Shown one piece after another: positions 11,380 to 23,100 of a stretch of DNA of 64,000 nucleotides. Each line of letters opens with the position of its first letter. The first letter of the stretch is position 1. The DNA is taken from the NCBI GenBank assembly GCA_024663395.1, contig JANFAH010000011.1, positions 124,001 through 188,000 of the forward strand, written 5' to 3'. This stretch comes from Pisolithus tinctorius. Lineage: Eukaryota > Basidiomycota > Agaricomycetes > Boletales > Pisolithaceae. The position numbers and the translations under genes are program-made. The notes beneath the pieces were generated by a model. That model saw only the letters and a program-made list of their open reading frames with translations, made no database searches and was not told where the DNA came from.

Positions 11380-11850
11380 ATGGCGTCCATGCAGGACATT
11401 TCCCACTTCGCAACGTCCGTTGGAAGCAACTCCAGGCTAGGGACCATACCGTCCTGGCTCCCGTTCTTTCACCGCAACAATTTTGAGGTATGTTTTGTAT
11501 TGTCTCTCTGTAGTTGTCCTCCGACAAGCATCTCCTACTTAGTTGACTGGAATGCCACATGTAGTCAGCTCGCGCCTCATCCCCAACACAAGTTTGCAAC
11601 TATGGAAGGAATATCGGAACTCGTGAACTTTTTTATTGCGTGGCCTGGTGCTTCGATAGCATTCGTCGCACCCACACTGGTCAGTGACACACTTAATGAA
11701 ACTTCTGTGACTCCCGCTTGGCGTGATTCTCTCTGGGACGTACGTCCACATGTTCTGTGACCCTGGAATGGTTTACGAGACTGAGTGTGAAGGTCAGTCA
11801 GAAGTCATCGACATTCCCCCATCTACTAACTTCTGGCTTAGCTTCATTTT
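11380..11850 (+). pseudogene. Probable relic of a FAD-linked oxidoreductase
   Basis: One frame contains NETSVTPAWRDSLWD followed, after an intron-like break, by VYETE. This resembles the segment of fungal FAD-linked (BBE-like) oxidases around the TPAWR motif. Upstream frame pieces reading VDWNAT are compatible. The FAD-binding part and the C-terminus are missing, and the only plausible intron (about 55 bp from 11488) does not keep the frame. I read it as a decayed fragment; the family assignment is tentative. Confidence 0.32.
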
Positions 11851-12130
11851 TGGGCCAACATTATCCCGCGTTATTGAGGATCAAACTGAAGTAATAAGTG
11901 CCGTGTCCCACCCGGGTGCCACTGCTCGGAATTCATGGATTGTTTTGTAGTGATCCCCAAGGATTCTGGATTGTTGGCGCTGCCGTGGATCTGAAAGCCG
12001 TTTTGGATGGCTGTTGTGACTTACAAGGTGGCTAATGGGATGGAAGGGTCCCTCGTCAGAAACCTTTGAGGGTTATTTTACTGATATCTTTCCTTGAGCC
12101 CCGGCTCATTAACATTTCCGACTGCTGAGA
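11765..12130 (+). repeat. Diverged repeat, copy A (matches about 14355-14790)
   Basis: Shared blocks include GAAGGTCAGTCAGA followed by GTCATCGA, GGCTT.GCTTCATTTTT, TGATGATT/TGAGGATC and TTATTTTACTGA.ATCTTT, in the same order and strand. Both copies start in the FAD-oxidase-like relic and run past its end. Confidence 0.6.
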
Positions 12131-12598
12131 GTGTCCTATGTATTTTATATGACCAAAATCTATGCGGGCCAATTTCCTGGTTCATATTTCCTCACCGTGC
12201 ACGTGTTCTGTTCTTCGATCCCAAATATCTTCTGCGTAATGCACGTGTGCATATCTGGATACCCTAAAGCTCTCAGCCGTGGATATGGAGATAGTGCAAT
12301 TATAGCATTTACTATAAATTAGTATGGATGCTTTGTTATCTACGATTCCACAAAATGGTACAATACAAAGTACGGTTCTCATACTTTGTTAGTGTCCGTG
12401 CTGTCTTGCTCGCCGCTCTATCCCTGTTTAGAACTATTATTCCATACCCTATGGCCCGGATTTATCACCCATCTCGATGATCTGGTGTGTTTCGAGCTGC
12501 ACGAACACCTACAACGGTTGCTACCCGGTTATTGGTCAATTGAGTACAATTCACGTACCTCCGGCTGCGTACCCCGCGCCTGGAGCACAACCGACTGC
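11851..12598. other. Intergenic with repeat copy A, no live gene
   Basis: Holds the rest of the repeat described at 11765 and the 3' flank of the DUF6534 gene. No supported coding frame. Confidence 0.45.
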
Positions 12599-14014
12599 TC
12601 ACGGGACATAAGACATGGGGACAAAGCAGTTCCAGTGACTGAAAGTACTCGCCTCAGGATGACTGCTCCTGCGATGGCTGACTTCGTCCCCTGATGGTCC
12701 GTCATATTTCCATCCTCCACGAGCGTTTAAAGTGGATATCATGCAGTTTGTGTATATTTTCGACAGTGCCATACTGAATATCAGATGGCTGAGACATGCG
12801 TCAGGTGAGAGATCCTATTATAGAGGGGAAACAGCTCACGTGGCTGAAGTCTATAGCCCACTTGGGGTGAGGGTACTCCTCGTATGATTACATGGGACTG
12901 AACTTACTACAATGGCCATGTAGCACACCAAGTCTATGATAGCAACGATGCTCGTTAAGACTCCAGTTTGTACAGTCACTAGATTGATGGTACGTCAGCA
13001 ACTAGTCCGTACAACACTAGTAGGTATGATGTTGCATCACTCACTCCTGAGAATTCGATTGATGGTGCTGGTAAGTGCAGGATAAAGGTGTTTGCGCCTT
13101 CTCTAGGCACGCAACGTTATAAAGGGCGAGAGGCGATGGGAAATAACAAACCAAATGCCATACAAGCGAAGCGGCGATAATTATGTCGGCCAGGACCGCC
13201 GTACCTCGCCATATCGCAACTTCAGCCTCAATGTTCGGCAACATGGAGAAACGGGGACTGGTGGCCATACTGATGGTGGCAGCAACCGAGCCTGCCAGGT
13301 TGACCAGGCTACATAGAACGATAGCCGCCACAACGGACACGTTCTTGGTCAACATATATACCCGCCACGCGAAGAAATCTTGCACCACCCCGCTGATAGC
13401 GCCCTGTAGCGAGTTATGAGGTGAAATGAGTGTGTGGAGAAGGAAGATCTACCGTCAAGATGGCATCTGTAGTTGCGAAAATCTTTGTTAAGCTGGGAGA
13501 TATAAGAATATCAGGTATAGACGCGCACTAGATATGAATGCTGCGCAGGGGTGTTAGATAATCTAGCTTCCGTTAAAAAGATCATAGACTGACCCCAGTT
13601 GTCACTCAGAAGGTATGCCTCGTCACCTACGCCACAAACATGACATCTAATTTAGCACGATGCCCGAACGTCAAAGAAGACGCACCGAAGTGAATGACCA
13701 GAACATCGTAGATGTAATAAGTACTGATGGCAGAGTTGAATGTTTCCGCCAAGTACAACACCACTATGCTAGGTTTTGCCAGCGTGAACGCATAGCGTAG
13801 AAGGAAGAAATAAGACTAACAGTGACTTCACCCACAGCTTATCTCTATGAACAGAAGTTGACTGGTGACTCTGGGTAGTTCCTGGACGAGATACACACCT
13901 ATTGTGCCTAGAGAAATACAAGTGCACTTGTGTCGTGGTGACACCGTATAGGAAGACGTTTATAATCAGCCCGATAAGAAACGGCCCCTGGCTACGGGCG
14001 TCGAGGAGGAACAT
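12599..14014 (-). CDS. DUF6534 multi-pass membrane protein, copy 1
   Basis: Seven-helix-like fungal membrane protein of unknown function (DUF6534 family, abundant in agaricomycetes). Exons in transcription order: 14014-13899, 13844-13821 (24 nt), 13768-13686, about 13626-13595, 13482-13453, 13403-13152, 13102-13045, 12978-12908, 12814-12599; about 290 residues. Hallmarks are GPFLIGLIINVFLYGVTT at the N-terminus, VQDFFAWRVYMLTKN in the middle, RMTVQTGVLTSIVAIIDL after the charged loop, and SKIYTN...STLNARGGW at the end. All junctions keep the frame except the one after about 13595, where the only good GT donor is one base out of phase. That could be an unrecognised small exon or a frameshift, so the gene may be intact or freshly broken. 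Confidence 0.75.
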
Positions 14015-15219
14015 AAGCCGCCAGCCAGTCGCCTAACTGCCCATTGCAACTTACATGTTTTGTGCTAGATTCGCCGCCATGCCTTTCGATGTCTCCGAAA
14101 GTGCAAGACGACGATCAGTACAAAGGAGTTGAAAGTAGACGAGAGCAAGCCGTTCGTCGAAGTTGTGGAGAAGGGAACTCGCCCAAGTTTTTCCCAAACC
14201 CCCCATCTTCTCCTTGCATTACTTATTCCCAACGGGTTTGGGTGTCCTGAGTAGTGCCCTGACCCATTTAAATGGACGACTAGTGCAAACGTTAACCTTC
14301 AAGTGGGCCTTGGCCGGAAGCGGAAGCGACGCCACCGGCGTTAGAACGAGGCGGATGTTAATTACGAGACTGGGTATGAAGGTCAGTCAGATGTCATCGA
14401 TTCATCGACATTCCTGGTCTCGACCAGACGATTTTGGGAAGGGTCGGGGCAAGAGTGGACCCTTTCCCTTTCCCACAACCTTCCCAAAGTGTCTGGCACC
14501 GGTTCCCCCCACGCGTGCCCTAACTCCAGGCTTGGCTTCATTTTTTAGGCAACATTGTCCCGCGCTGTTGATGATTAAACAGTAGTGTATCATATCCCTC
14601 CTGCGCGAAATTCATGAACGAATGAACGAATGGCTGTCTTGTGGTGATTGCTGGATTGCTGGTGCTGCGGTGAGTCTGACAGCCTTTTTCGGATGGTTGC
14701 TTTAACATACAGGATGACTGGCGGGATGGAAGAGTCTCGTCGAAAGACTTGAATGTTACTTTACTGACATCTTTAGCGGCTTTAGTTCTAGTTGTGTCAC
14801 CAATATGACCGATGGCTGAAAAGTATTGCAGTAAGTAAACCATGCATTTGATACGGATAGGGTCTTCCTCGCGACGCACGTGTATTCTGTCTATCGATTC
14901 AAGGTCTCTCTTGCATAATGCAAGCGTATTACAAGCGCACCTGCCAACCTACTAGTATGACCTCCGGAGGATTCCGAATGTGCGACCCTATGATATGTCC
15001 GGTTCGAGACTACTTGAAAAAGTTCCACCATGTGATCAAGGAAATTTGCAGCACGAAACCAAGTTAAACTTAGTAAACACACACTGTAACTGTCCTCTAA
15101 CTTGCTCATGGGAGGTTTGGCCGCTGTATTGGGGTGATTTGCATACACGAAGGAGGAAATTTTGCTCATCGAAGAAGTGGCTGTGTGAAGGAGTTGTCTT
15201 GCTTTTGGCACTTGCTGTG
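14015..15219. other. Spacer with diverged repeat copy B, no gene
   Basis: Contains repeat copy B, then the 5' flank of the methionine aminopeptidase gene. A locally inverted stretch at about 14430-14490 (TTTTGGGAAGG ... CCTTCCCAAAG) lies inside it. No supported coding frame. Confidence 0.5.
14355..14790 (+). repeat. Diverged repeat, copy B (matches about 11765-12130)
   Basis: Second copy of the FAD-oxidase-relic repeat, interrupted relative to copy A by about 110 bp of purine/pyrimidine-biased sequence at about 14410-14525. Copies A and B flank the DUF6534 gene in direct orientation. Confidence 0.6.
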
Positions 15220-16596
15220 ATGCAACGAAGCCTTTTCCGACGGGTGGTTCGCCGTTCGCCTTGTTTCCGTCCATTTCATTCTTCCTATTCGCGACGTTCC
15301 TTTCCTGCTAACGCCGGCGATGAACATGCAGCCTTTGGCAACTATAGCGTGATTCTTCCTGATGAGCCGTTTGTGTGGGGCGTGTCCCATATAAAACCGC
15401 GTCATGTCCCTCCGCACATATCCCGTCCTCTCTATGCACAGAAGTATAGGTTGGAACAGGAAAGTGAGGACATCGACATCCAAGAGTCTTACGAAGGGGA
15501 TGGGCGAATCCAACTCCGCACGGAGGAAGAAATGAAACTCAGGGGATCAGCGCGGCTCGCTAGCAAAGTCCGTGAATATGCCAAAGGCCTTGTTAGGGTA
15601 GGAGACCTTCATGTTTTGTATCGATTGCGCGGCTCAATGATATCCATCCTTCTGGGTGGCAACTGTCGCTGTCTTAGCCAGGTGTAACGACAAACTCAAT
15701 AGATGAAGCAATACACCGGTTCATCCTTGCGCATAACGCCTATCCTTCCCCTATGCTTTACGCGGGGTTCCCTCGGTCGTGTTGTACGAGCGTTAACAAC
15801 GTTGTTTCACACGGAATCCCTGACGAGTATGTCAATACATCATTCTTCCCTTCTTTCGTTAACTGACGACGAGAGTCGAGTCGCCCCCTGGAGGATGGTG
15901 ATATTTTGAATATCGACGTCACCGTGTACCTGAACGGTTACCACGGTGACACCTCCCAGACTTTCCTTGTCGGAGAAGTCGTGAGTTGATAATGGTACCC
16001 GGAACTCTGCAATCGGCTGAATTGCATCAGGATGAGCCTGGTCGTACCCTCGTCGCAGTCACGAACGCAGCCCTTGAAGCGGGCATTGGTGTCTGTAGCC
16101 CCGGGCGTCCTTTCCGGGATATAGGCCGAGCTATCCACGAGCTTATCCAACGAACCCCAGGATACTCGGTGTGCACCACTTTTGCAGGTCATGGTATCGG
16201 CAAAGTATTTCACCGACCACCGTGGATATACCATACATGTACGTATGGATTTCCCTGAATGAGGTATTCGCTATTGACCGCGTTCCTAGTGAATGAGGAG
16301 CCAGGAACGATGCTTCCGGGCCACTGCTTCACAATTGAGGTGTGTTCTTCACTGGCCGGAAGACGTCCCACTGGGTTACTGAGACCACACCACCAGCCCT
16401 GCATTGTGCAAGGATCCAATCCACGAGTCTGGATATTTCCCGACGGTTGGACAGCATCTACAGAGGTACGTATGCAACTAACAGAAATGAACTCCAACGT
16501 GATCTTCCCGGCATGTAGAATTGTGCTCGGAGCGCGCAAGCTGAACATATGGTTCTGATCACCGAGTCCGGTGCAGAAGTGTTGACGCGGGCGTAA
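15220..16596 (+). CDS. Methionine aminopeptidase type 1, mitochondrial-like
   Basis: Removes the initiator methionine from new proteins. Seven exons: 15220-15597, 15678-15826, 15881-15980, 16031-16238, 16290-16339, 16397-16465, 16519-16596; 343 residues, all phases consistent. The first ~30 residues are rich in Arg, Ser and Phe without acidic residues, as in a mitochondrial presequence, and there is no N-terminal zinc-finger domain as in cytosolic type 1 enzymes. The five metal ligands are all present: D188 ([14 protein letters not shown]), D199, H263 (GHGIGKVFH), E295 (HCFTIEP) and E327. The hallmark [11 protein letters not shown] and YPSPMLY stretches precede them. Probably functional in the mitochondrial matrix. 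Confidence 0.93.
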
Positions 16597-18424
16597 GCCA
16601 GCGGGAAGCTTGCGCACGGGGATACACATAATCATCTACTACACTTCAACTAGTTGATAATACCGGCGCAATTACAGGGAAGTTTTGCAGATGCAGTTAT
16701 CGCGTGCGGTATCGACAAAGGCTGATTGGATGGTGGTAATGTCGAGTTATCAAAGTGGGTAATGCCACATGCTGTATCACCACCAACAGAATTCGGAATT
16801 CGACTGTAGCAGGATAAGTGACGGCTCCACCGGAATTCCCCGACCCCACAACCAACAGACCTAGAAAACGTACTTAAAAGACGACAGTCGATCACTGAAC
16901 CTCCCCATGGCCTCGTCGTTCTTCTGCGAACTACATCACACCTTCTTTGACGATGTCGACCTACTCACCTCCTTGCCGGATAATCGTCATGTTCTCAGAA
17001 TCCCGCGTCTTCGCCGTTGCTTCCCTTGCTGCTCTTGTCGCTGGCAAGAGGCAGTCAAATGCGTCCAGATGGGCGGTGTCAACAGCCCGTTAATGTTGTG
17101 ATACTTTTAAGGAAATATTAACGACAGTCTGCTCCATCGTTTAGTGTCAGAGTAAGGCTCATGTGTTATGCATTTCCGATCTGTTGCCTTGTAGACGTGC
17201 TCTACATATGACACTACTGCAATTCAATGAATTTGTTCTTGGATTCTGTCCCAGGCCAGGTCTGGCATGGGGTTTTGCCCGTCACCTTCATAGCGGCCCG
17301 AGCCAGCTGCCTGGTCTCCGGCCTGGAAGGGTGGAGTCGGTTATCAGTAAGCGTTCCGGCATTGCTTATTTTTGTCACCCCAACTGCCAGACACAAGCCC
17401 CTGTGACACATTGGCTAAAAATTAAATAGCAGTCACAAGAGCTCTCAAAGTGATTCTAGTGTGGCAACGAAGCAGGACCCTTCCTGAGTCATGAACTTAG
17501 CAAATGGATCGGTACGATGACCCGCTCGGACATATAGGACTTCATATCCCTGCATGCATCTCTGTAAACGGTGACAATTAATATTTACGCATGTGGACTT
17601 CTTGTTTCTTGTACTCTGTCCTCGGCGACCTGATAGAGGCAGGTCTTAGCTACACCTCGATAAAATATGCTAAAATGCGTGTACCAGTGAGCCTTGAAAA
17701 TGACAACATTGTCATGAATATTGCAGTCGGGTTTTCTTACGTTTCACTGAACTGATGAACTGTGAATATTTGCCTGGATATGACGCGACTAATCCTGAAA
17801 ATTCGAGTCGAATGCCCTAGCGGATCTCTGGGATCGGGGTCAAGATGCCATAAAAATCATTGGGGTGGCTCACGCCGCTGTCCTTGAAGTTGGCACACTA
17901 GACAGCTACCACATTACATTTCCGTCCACTGGTTAGTAGAATAGACCTCTGGAAATGTGCCCATGGTGTTATATTGTGAATATCTTGAGTGTTGTGGGCG
18001 GGGGACACAACTGTGCATTACCTGTCCATTGTGCATTGCTCGTCAGCTCAGGCATATGACATGTACTGTTTGTTCGTATTGTTACGATCATCATCAAAAA
18101 AAGTTCACGACTCTTGGGCTCAAACTTGTTCTCCATCATGCTCACTATTCTCGTGTTTGGCCAGGCAACGCAGGTTCTCTGACGTGATATAGGGCCTGCG
18201 TTGTTCATCGATACCTTTTTTTTACTGGGGCGAACTTCTTTCAGGAACTCATAGACGGAGAACAGACACTCCAGGTGAAGATAGACGGATAATAGACCAT
18301 ACCGATAGAAGATAGACTGCAAGTATACCGCCATAATCATACCCACAAAGAACCTAGAATCGGGACATACCTGCGATTTAGACCCTTCAAGTACGCAAGC
18401 AGATTTTTTTTTCTTGGACAAAAA
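16597..18424. other. Long spacer with a possible hydrophobin relic
   Basis: Apart from the hydrophobin-like relic entered separately, frames here are short, stop-riddled and without motifs. Just before the next gene (18391-18425) lies an A/T run. Nothing else seen. Confidence 0.45.
16989..17335 (+). pseudogene. Possible hydrophobin relic
   Basis: An ATG at 16989 opens a 20-residue signal-peptide-like stretch (MFSESRVFAVASLAALVAG) typical of hydrophobin N-termini. About 150 bp further, a second frame reads SVPGQVWHGVLPVTFIAARASC, similar to the region around the middle cysteines of class I hydrophobins. The eight-cysteine pattern is not kept and the frame is broken by stops. If the reading is right it is an old, dead copy; it could also be chance. 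Confidence 0.25.
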
Positions 18425-19960
18425 ATGGGACGCACTGTTGCACCGACCGTTTGCCTTCCACCCCTCGTTCATCTCGATAATTACACCCCGTGTCAAGTCT
18501 TGGAAAGTTTACACACGCTGAAGAAGTTGTACTTCCCTCGCTCTCCTTCGCAACCCTCTCACCACGCGGGTGTCATACCTGAACTCAGAGAAATACCTGG
18601 ACGATGCGCAGACATACTATTGTCGAGGAAAAGGAACAGAAACGGAAGCACAGAACGCCGTGGACAACATATGGTCAACCACGAGCGCATACCTGATTCA
18701 GGTTATGCCTCTGCTGAAGAAGACACTAAAAGCGAGACGGCGAAGGATGATGGTAGCGACGAGGAAGAAGGGGAAGGAGTTGACCTCGAACTCCTACGTG
18801 CGGACGATTTCGAACGTGGCTTCGCCATCAAATGGCTAACTGGTTTCCTTAAGCGCTCCGATGGCTGGATGACCGTTCAGCGCATTGGATTTTCTATAGA
18901 AGTTGAAGATTTAGAGGGAGGATCAGACACAGAGGAGGGGACCCAAGGAGATATATATACAGAGCTTATTGATGAGGCGTTTGCTTTGCTTGCGCGTATC
19001 GCAGGCTACGGCAAGGACGATGATGACTCACACAATGAAACAGCTTTAACAAGGCAATTTTGCTTTCCGTTCAGCAGGCACCCTGGGACGGCGCATACCC
19101 CTCTGCTTAACGAATGCGGCCAGCAGGGCGACAACAACCAGGGCGCGGATACCAGAACAGAACGGGAATCCATTACTGTCGAACTGAACGACGCCCCGCT
19201 GGATGCCGTAGACCACACCGCAGTGGGGCTACAGAGCTGGGGCAGTGCGATCGTCCTCGCCAAACGAATGTGCACCGACCCGGGTCGCTATCTCCTGCCT
19301 AATAATCTAAACATGTCGGCCGTGCACCCTTCACGGGAACCTTCGCATGCAACAAAACTGCGTATACTGGAACTTGGTGCTGGTACCGGCCTGCTCAGCA
19401 TCGTAGCTGCAAAGTTGTATCGCCAGCTCGGATACTCCGCACACTTAAAAGCAACAGATTATCACCCTATGGTGCTAGAAAATCTCATGCAAAACGTTCG
19501 TTCGAATCTTGGTTCTGTCGTGCATTTTTCACCGGACATCAATGGGATGGAAAATTTTGTGGAGGTGAGCGTGGACGTCGAAAAATTAGACTGGTCTTCC
19601 CCACCGGAGGTCGAAGAGGGAGAAAAGTATGATGTTGTGCTGGCCGCTGACGTCATATACGACCCGATACATGCGCACTGGATATGTGACTGCGTCATGA
19701 AGAGTTTGAAGAAGCCGATGTCGGGGATAGGCGGAGGGAGCAGCGCGTTTTGGTTAGCAGTGCCTCTGCGGTCGACGGGTCGACACGAAGGGATGGGACG
19801 TACGGTTGAAGACGCATTCCCTGTTTTAGGTACCCCCGAAGAAGGAAGACGAGGTGAACATAGGCTTGTGATTGTGAGCAGGGAAGAGACAGGCAGGCAG
19901 GAGGGGTTCGGGAGGGCGGATGAAGGAGGGTATACGTTGTTCGAGATTCGGTGGGCGTAG
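18425..19960 (+). CDS. Lysine methyltransferase, family 16, Efm2-like
   Basis: SAM-dependent protein-lysine methyltransferase; the closest known type is yeast Efm2, which methylates translation elongation factor 2. Single exon, 511 residues. The N-terminus (CLPPLVHLDNYTPCQVLESL) resembles the conserved start of fungal Efm2-like proteins, which supports the ATG at 18425. After an acidic low-complexity stretch (about 95-120) comes DDFERGFAIKWLTGF, then NDAPL..DHTAVGLQSWG before the methyltransferase fold. Motif I ELGAGTGLLS is at 316-325, the acidic post-I ATDY at 343-346, and AADVIYDP at 407-414. No targeting signal, so cytosolic. Target specificity is inferred from similarity only. The 3' end faces Nup192 at 170 bp. 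Confidence 0.85.
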   Translation: MGRTVAPTVCLPPLVHLDNYTPCQVLESLHTLKKLYFPRSPSQPSHHAGVIPELREIPGRCADILLSRKRNRNGSTERRGQHMVNHERIPDSGYASAEEDTKSETAKDDGSDEEEGEGVDLELLRADDFERGFAIKWLTGFLKRSDGWMTVQRIGFSIEVEDLEGGSDTEEGTQGDIYTELIDEAFALLARIAGYGKDDDDSHNETALTRQFCFPFSRHPGTAHTPLLNECGQQGDNNQGADTRTERESITVELNDAPLDAVDHTAVGLQSWGSAIVLAKRMCTDPGRYLLPNNLNMSAVHPSREPSHATKLRILELGAGTGLLSIVAAKLYRQLGYSAHLKATDYHPMVLENLMQNVRSNLGSVVHFSPDINGMENFVEVSVDVEKLDWSSPPEVEEGEKYDVVLAADVIYDPIHAHWICDCVMKSLKKPMSGIGGGSSAFWLAVPLRSTGRHEGMGRTVEDAFPVLGTPEEGRRGEHRLVIVSREETGRQEGFGRADEGGYTLFEIRWA

Positions 19961-20130
19961 CGACATTTGTTCTGGGGTTCCGTCACGCCTAATCAGCAAC
20001 CACATTACCTCGAGTGCTGGCTCCTGTGCACCAGCGAACTCTTAGAAAGTGCATGTCGAGTGGTAGTATGCAAAACACAGTAAAAAAGAAAAATGTATCT
20101 ACATTACTTTTACTAGTCGACATTTCTACA

Positions 20131-23100
20131 CTAAGCTGCCGGAGCAACAACACGTTCATTTAAGAACCTCAACAACACCTGCGTGAGGTCCCCCGATGTT
20201 TGCTTCTTCTCAAGGACCTCGTCACTCTTCGCAAGAACCGGCTTAGAACGCGTCAAGAGTGCCTGTAAGTCAGATGCCATCTCTCCTGTCATTCCTCGTC
20301 GCAGCCGCTCCGCCAAAGTGAGAGACGGTCTAGGTGCCCGGCCTTTCGCCACCGGCTCCCTCACCTCCATCGCCTGGGAAGCATGTTCGTCAGTTTCCAT
20401 GTCCGCCGCCGCTGGATCGAAATCAGGCTTAGAGAGCCACATGGCGAGTTGGGTGACTGCATAGATCAGGAGGGCCTCGAGGTTCTGGCGAACGGTGAGC
20501 GTTGCTTGACGGACGCTCAGGGGTACTTCTTTGAGTGAAGTAGCAGGGACGATTGCTTGGCCTGCGGGACGATTCACGAGATTCCGCAAAATGTCAAGCG
20601 AACAATTGGCTAACTCAAGCAATGTGCCTACGGAGGCGGGTTCGCCGAGGACGACTTTTGAGTGCTGTGGGAAGGGCTATTAGCCAAGAGAACCGAATTT
20701 GAAGGCGTGCAAACCTACAGGAACAACGAGGGCTTCGTGGACTGGCCAATCTTCTTGCTCGCCAAGGAGCACGTCATACGCGTGACTGGTGCTCACAAGC
20801 GTCGAAACAACTAGACTGCATAACTTGAACACCCGATGCACCAGACGAGCTGTCAAAGGATGCTTCTGCAGATCAACCATGTCAACAGAGGATATTGATG
20901 CCGTTGCAATAGGCTCTTTCTCCATTGCGGCGCGCTCTTCTGCCGTGACTGGCTCCAATAAACTAGCAAGATGATTCGGGTGCGTGAGAGCGTAATTCAA
21001 TTGCTGAAGGAGGATGAGAGCATGCGATCCGAAGACGCGTAGGACTTTTGTGATGATTGGATCTTGATTTGTCAATGGCGGAGCACTCTCTGTAATGGCG
21101 TAGAACAAGTTGACAACTTGTTCCATCTCCTCCAAAAGTGGCAGAGTAATCGGGTCGCCAATGCTCCACGAAAGCGCACGAGAGATCTGCTTTCCGTACA
21201 ACGGAACAATGCCACATGCCGCGGCAGTAAAGTACTGATGCTGCCGACCAAGAGCAGAAATTACGCCAGATATTATGGCTAGCATCGAACAGTAGGACCT
21301 ATGTACTGGGCTGCGCTCTCCAGGCAACTCCGGTAACATGACATCGACTTGACCTGCGCTGATGGCAGAACTGAGGCTGTTGTTGCTGAAAGCTGCGATG
21401 ACACCCTCGCTTGCAAACCTTTCCGCCCCAGATGGGACGCTCACGAGCGCCATATGGAATAACAGGACATGGGGAGAGTATAGGGGGATCCTGCGAACGC
21501 GGAGTAACGGGAGGTCAGAGAGGCCAACCATGTCCGAGTGGACGAGCAGGTCCAAGCTGGAATTGATAACGTCCGTCTCCTGGCATTTCGCTAACCACGG
21601 AAGGGATGAAGAACAGATATCGGGCCGCGTGCACTGCTCAAAAACAGCAACAAGAAGCTCCATATCCCGATCTAGATCCAGATCCAGACGCGTCCGTGCC
21701 GAATCGAAAGTGAGACGTAGAGCATCGACTACGAGCGTTACCGTTGCGTCAACCAGCTCTGTCACGGTCAGGCGCTTGCTTGCGTTGAAGACCTTGGGTC
21801 GCCGAGCCATGTTGCGACTCTCACGCACGACGAAATACAATATTTGCAGAAGAGTTCTGTGGAATGGTAAAGCGAGCTTCCCAAGGAAGGACTGCGAAAG
21901 CGGTTGGGCCTCGTTCAGCAAAATCATGCGAACGTTGGACACTAGTGTGATGAAGGAGTCGACATCTGTCGCAGCGTCCGCGGTAGTGGTAAACCACGCA
22001 GCCTCAAGGATTGAAAGAAGAACGCCCAGTCGTGTCCCGTGGATTGTTGCTACCACCTCTCCTTGTCTCCTCTCCCGCGCGAGGTCTGCGGAAATCGTCG
22101 CCGCAAGTGTGAGGAGGGAAGATCTAATCCCAGGTTCAACCCTTATGAAAGGTAATAGCTGCCTGAACAGGAACTGCCATGCTTCAGCAAGGGCAATTTG
22201 AGAGTGAGTGAGCGACATGTTGAGGTTGATCGACGTCACTTGCTTCTCGACCTCTTCCACATCGCCAACTCTCTCGTCGTCCATCAGACACAGCTGCAGT
22301 CTGCTGCGTAAAAGTTTCGGGGAGAAGACAAAGTCGTCGCCGAGTTCGCGTTCCACAAGAGGATCCTGTGACCGGATTTGTTCCAATGAGAGACTTGGGA
22401 AATTCTCCGACAGGTGCTCCGTGACCGTGTCATAGAGGGACGGATCATATAAGCTGGAAACGGCCTCCAATATCGACTCATTCAGTTGTTCTTCTGCCTT
22501 GAACATAGGGGCAAGCTTGGTATAGCTCAGCGGCTTGAGCAAGGGAGCATCCGACGAAGTTGGTCGTGGCTGGAGGAACACATCCTGTCCTAATATCTGT
22601 ACAGCATACGACTTCGCCATGCCACGATACGCTTGGACGGAGACTGCCTCGTGAAGGTCAGAATGGCGCTCATCGTCAGAAGTCACGAGCGAGTTCGTCA
22701 CGTAGTCAGGATACGGTCCAAGCTCCTCCCGGGCGATTGCTGTTATCCGGCTCCAAAACTCCTCGTCCTGGCGAGTGGCATCGATACGGGCCCTGTGTTC
22801 GTGACCATGCTGCCACACAACGAGCAAGAACTGCAAGACGGATGCAAGAAGCTGCGGATTGGCTTCCCACAACTCCTTCCAATGTTCTAGTGTAGCCCTG
22901 GAAACTTCCAGCGCAGTCGTCCGCTCCCCCTTGTCCTTGCTATCGCGACGTGTCTTGTCGGGTGCCTTCTCCTTACCCTCACCCATTGGTATGTGGAAAT
23001 CCCCAGCGACGAACAGATTTGCGAGCGCGGGCTCTTTATCTACTGCCAGTGTTATGAAGTTCCACACAGAGATCCGGAGAGGGAGTTCGTCGTACGGATG

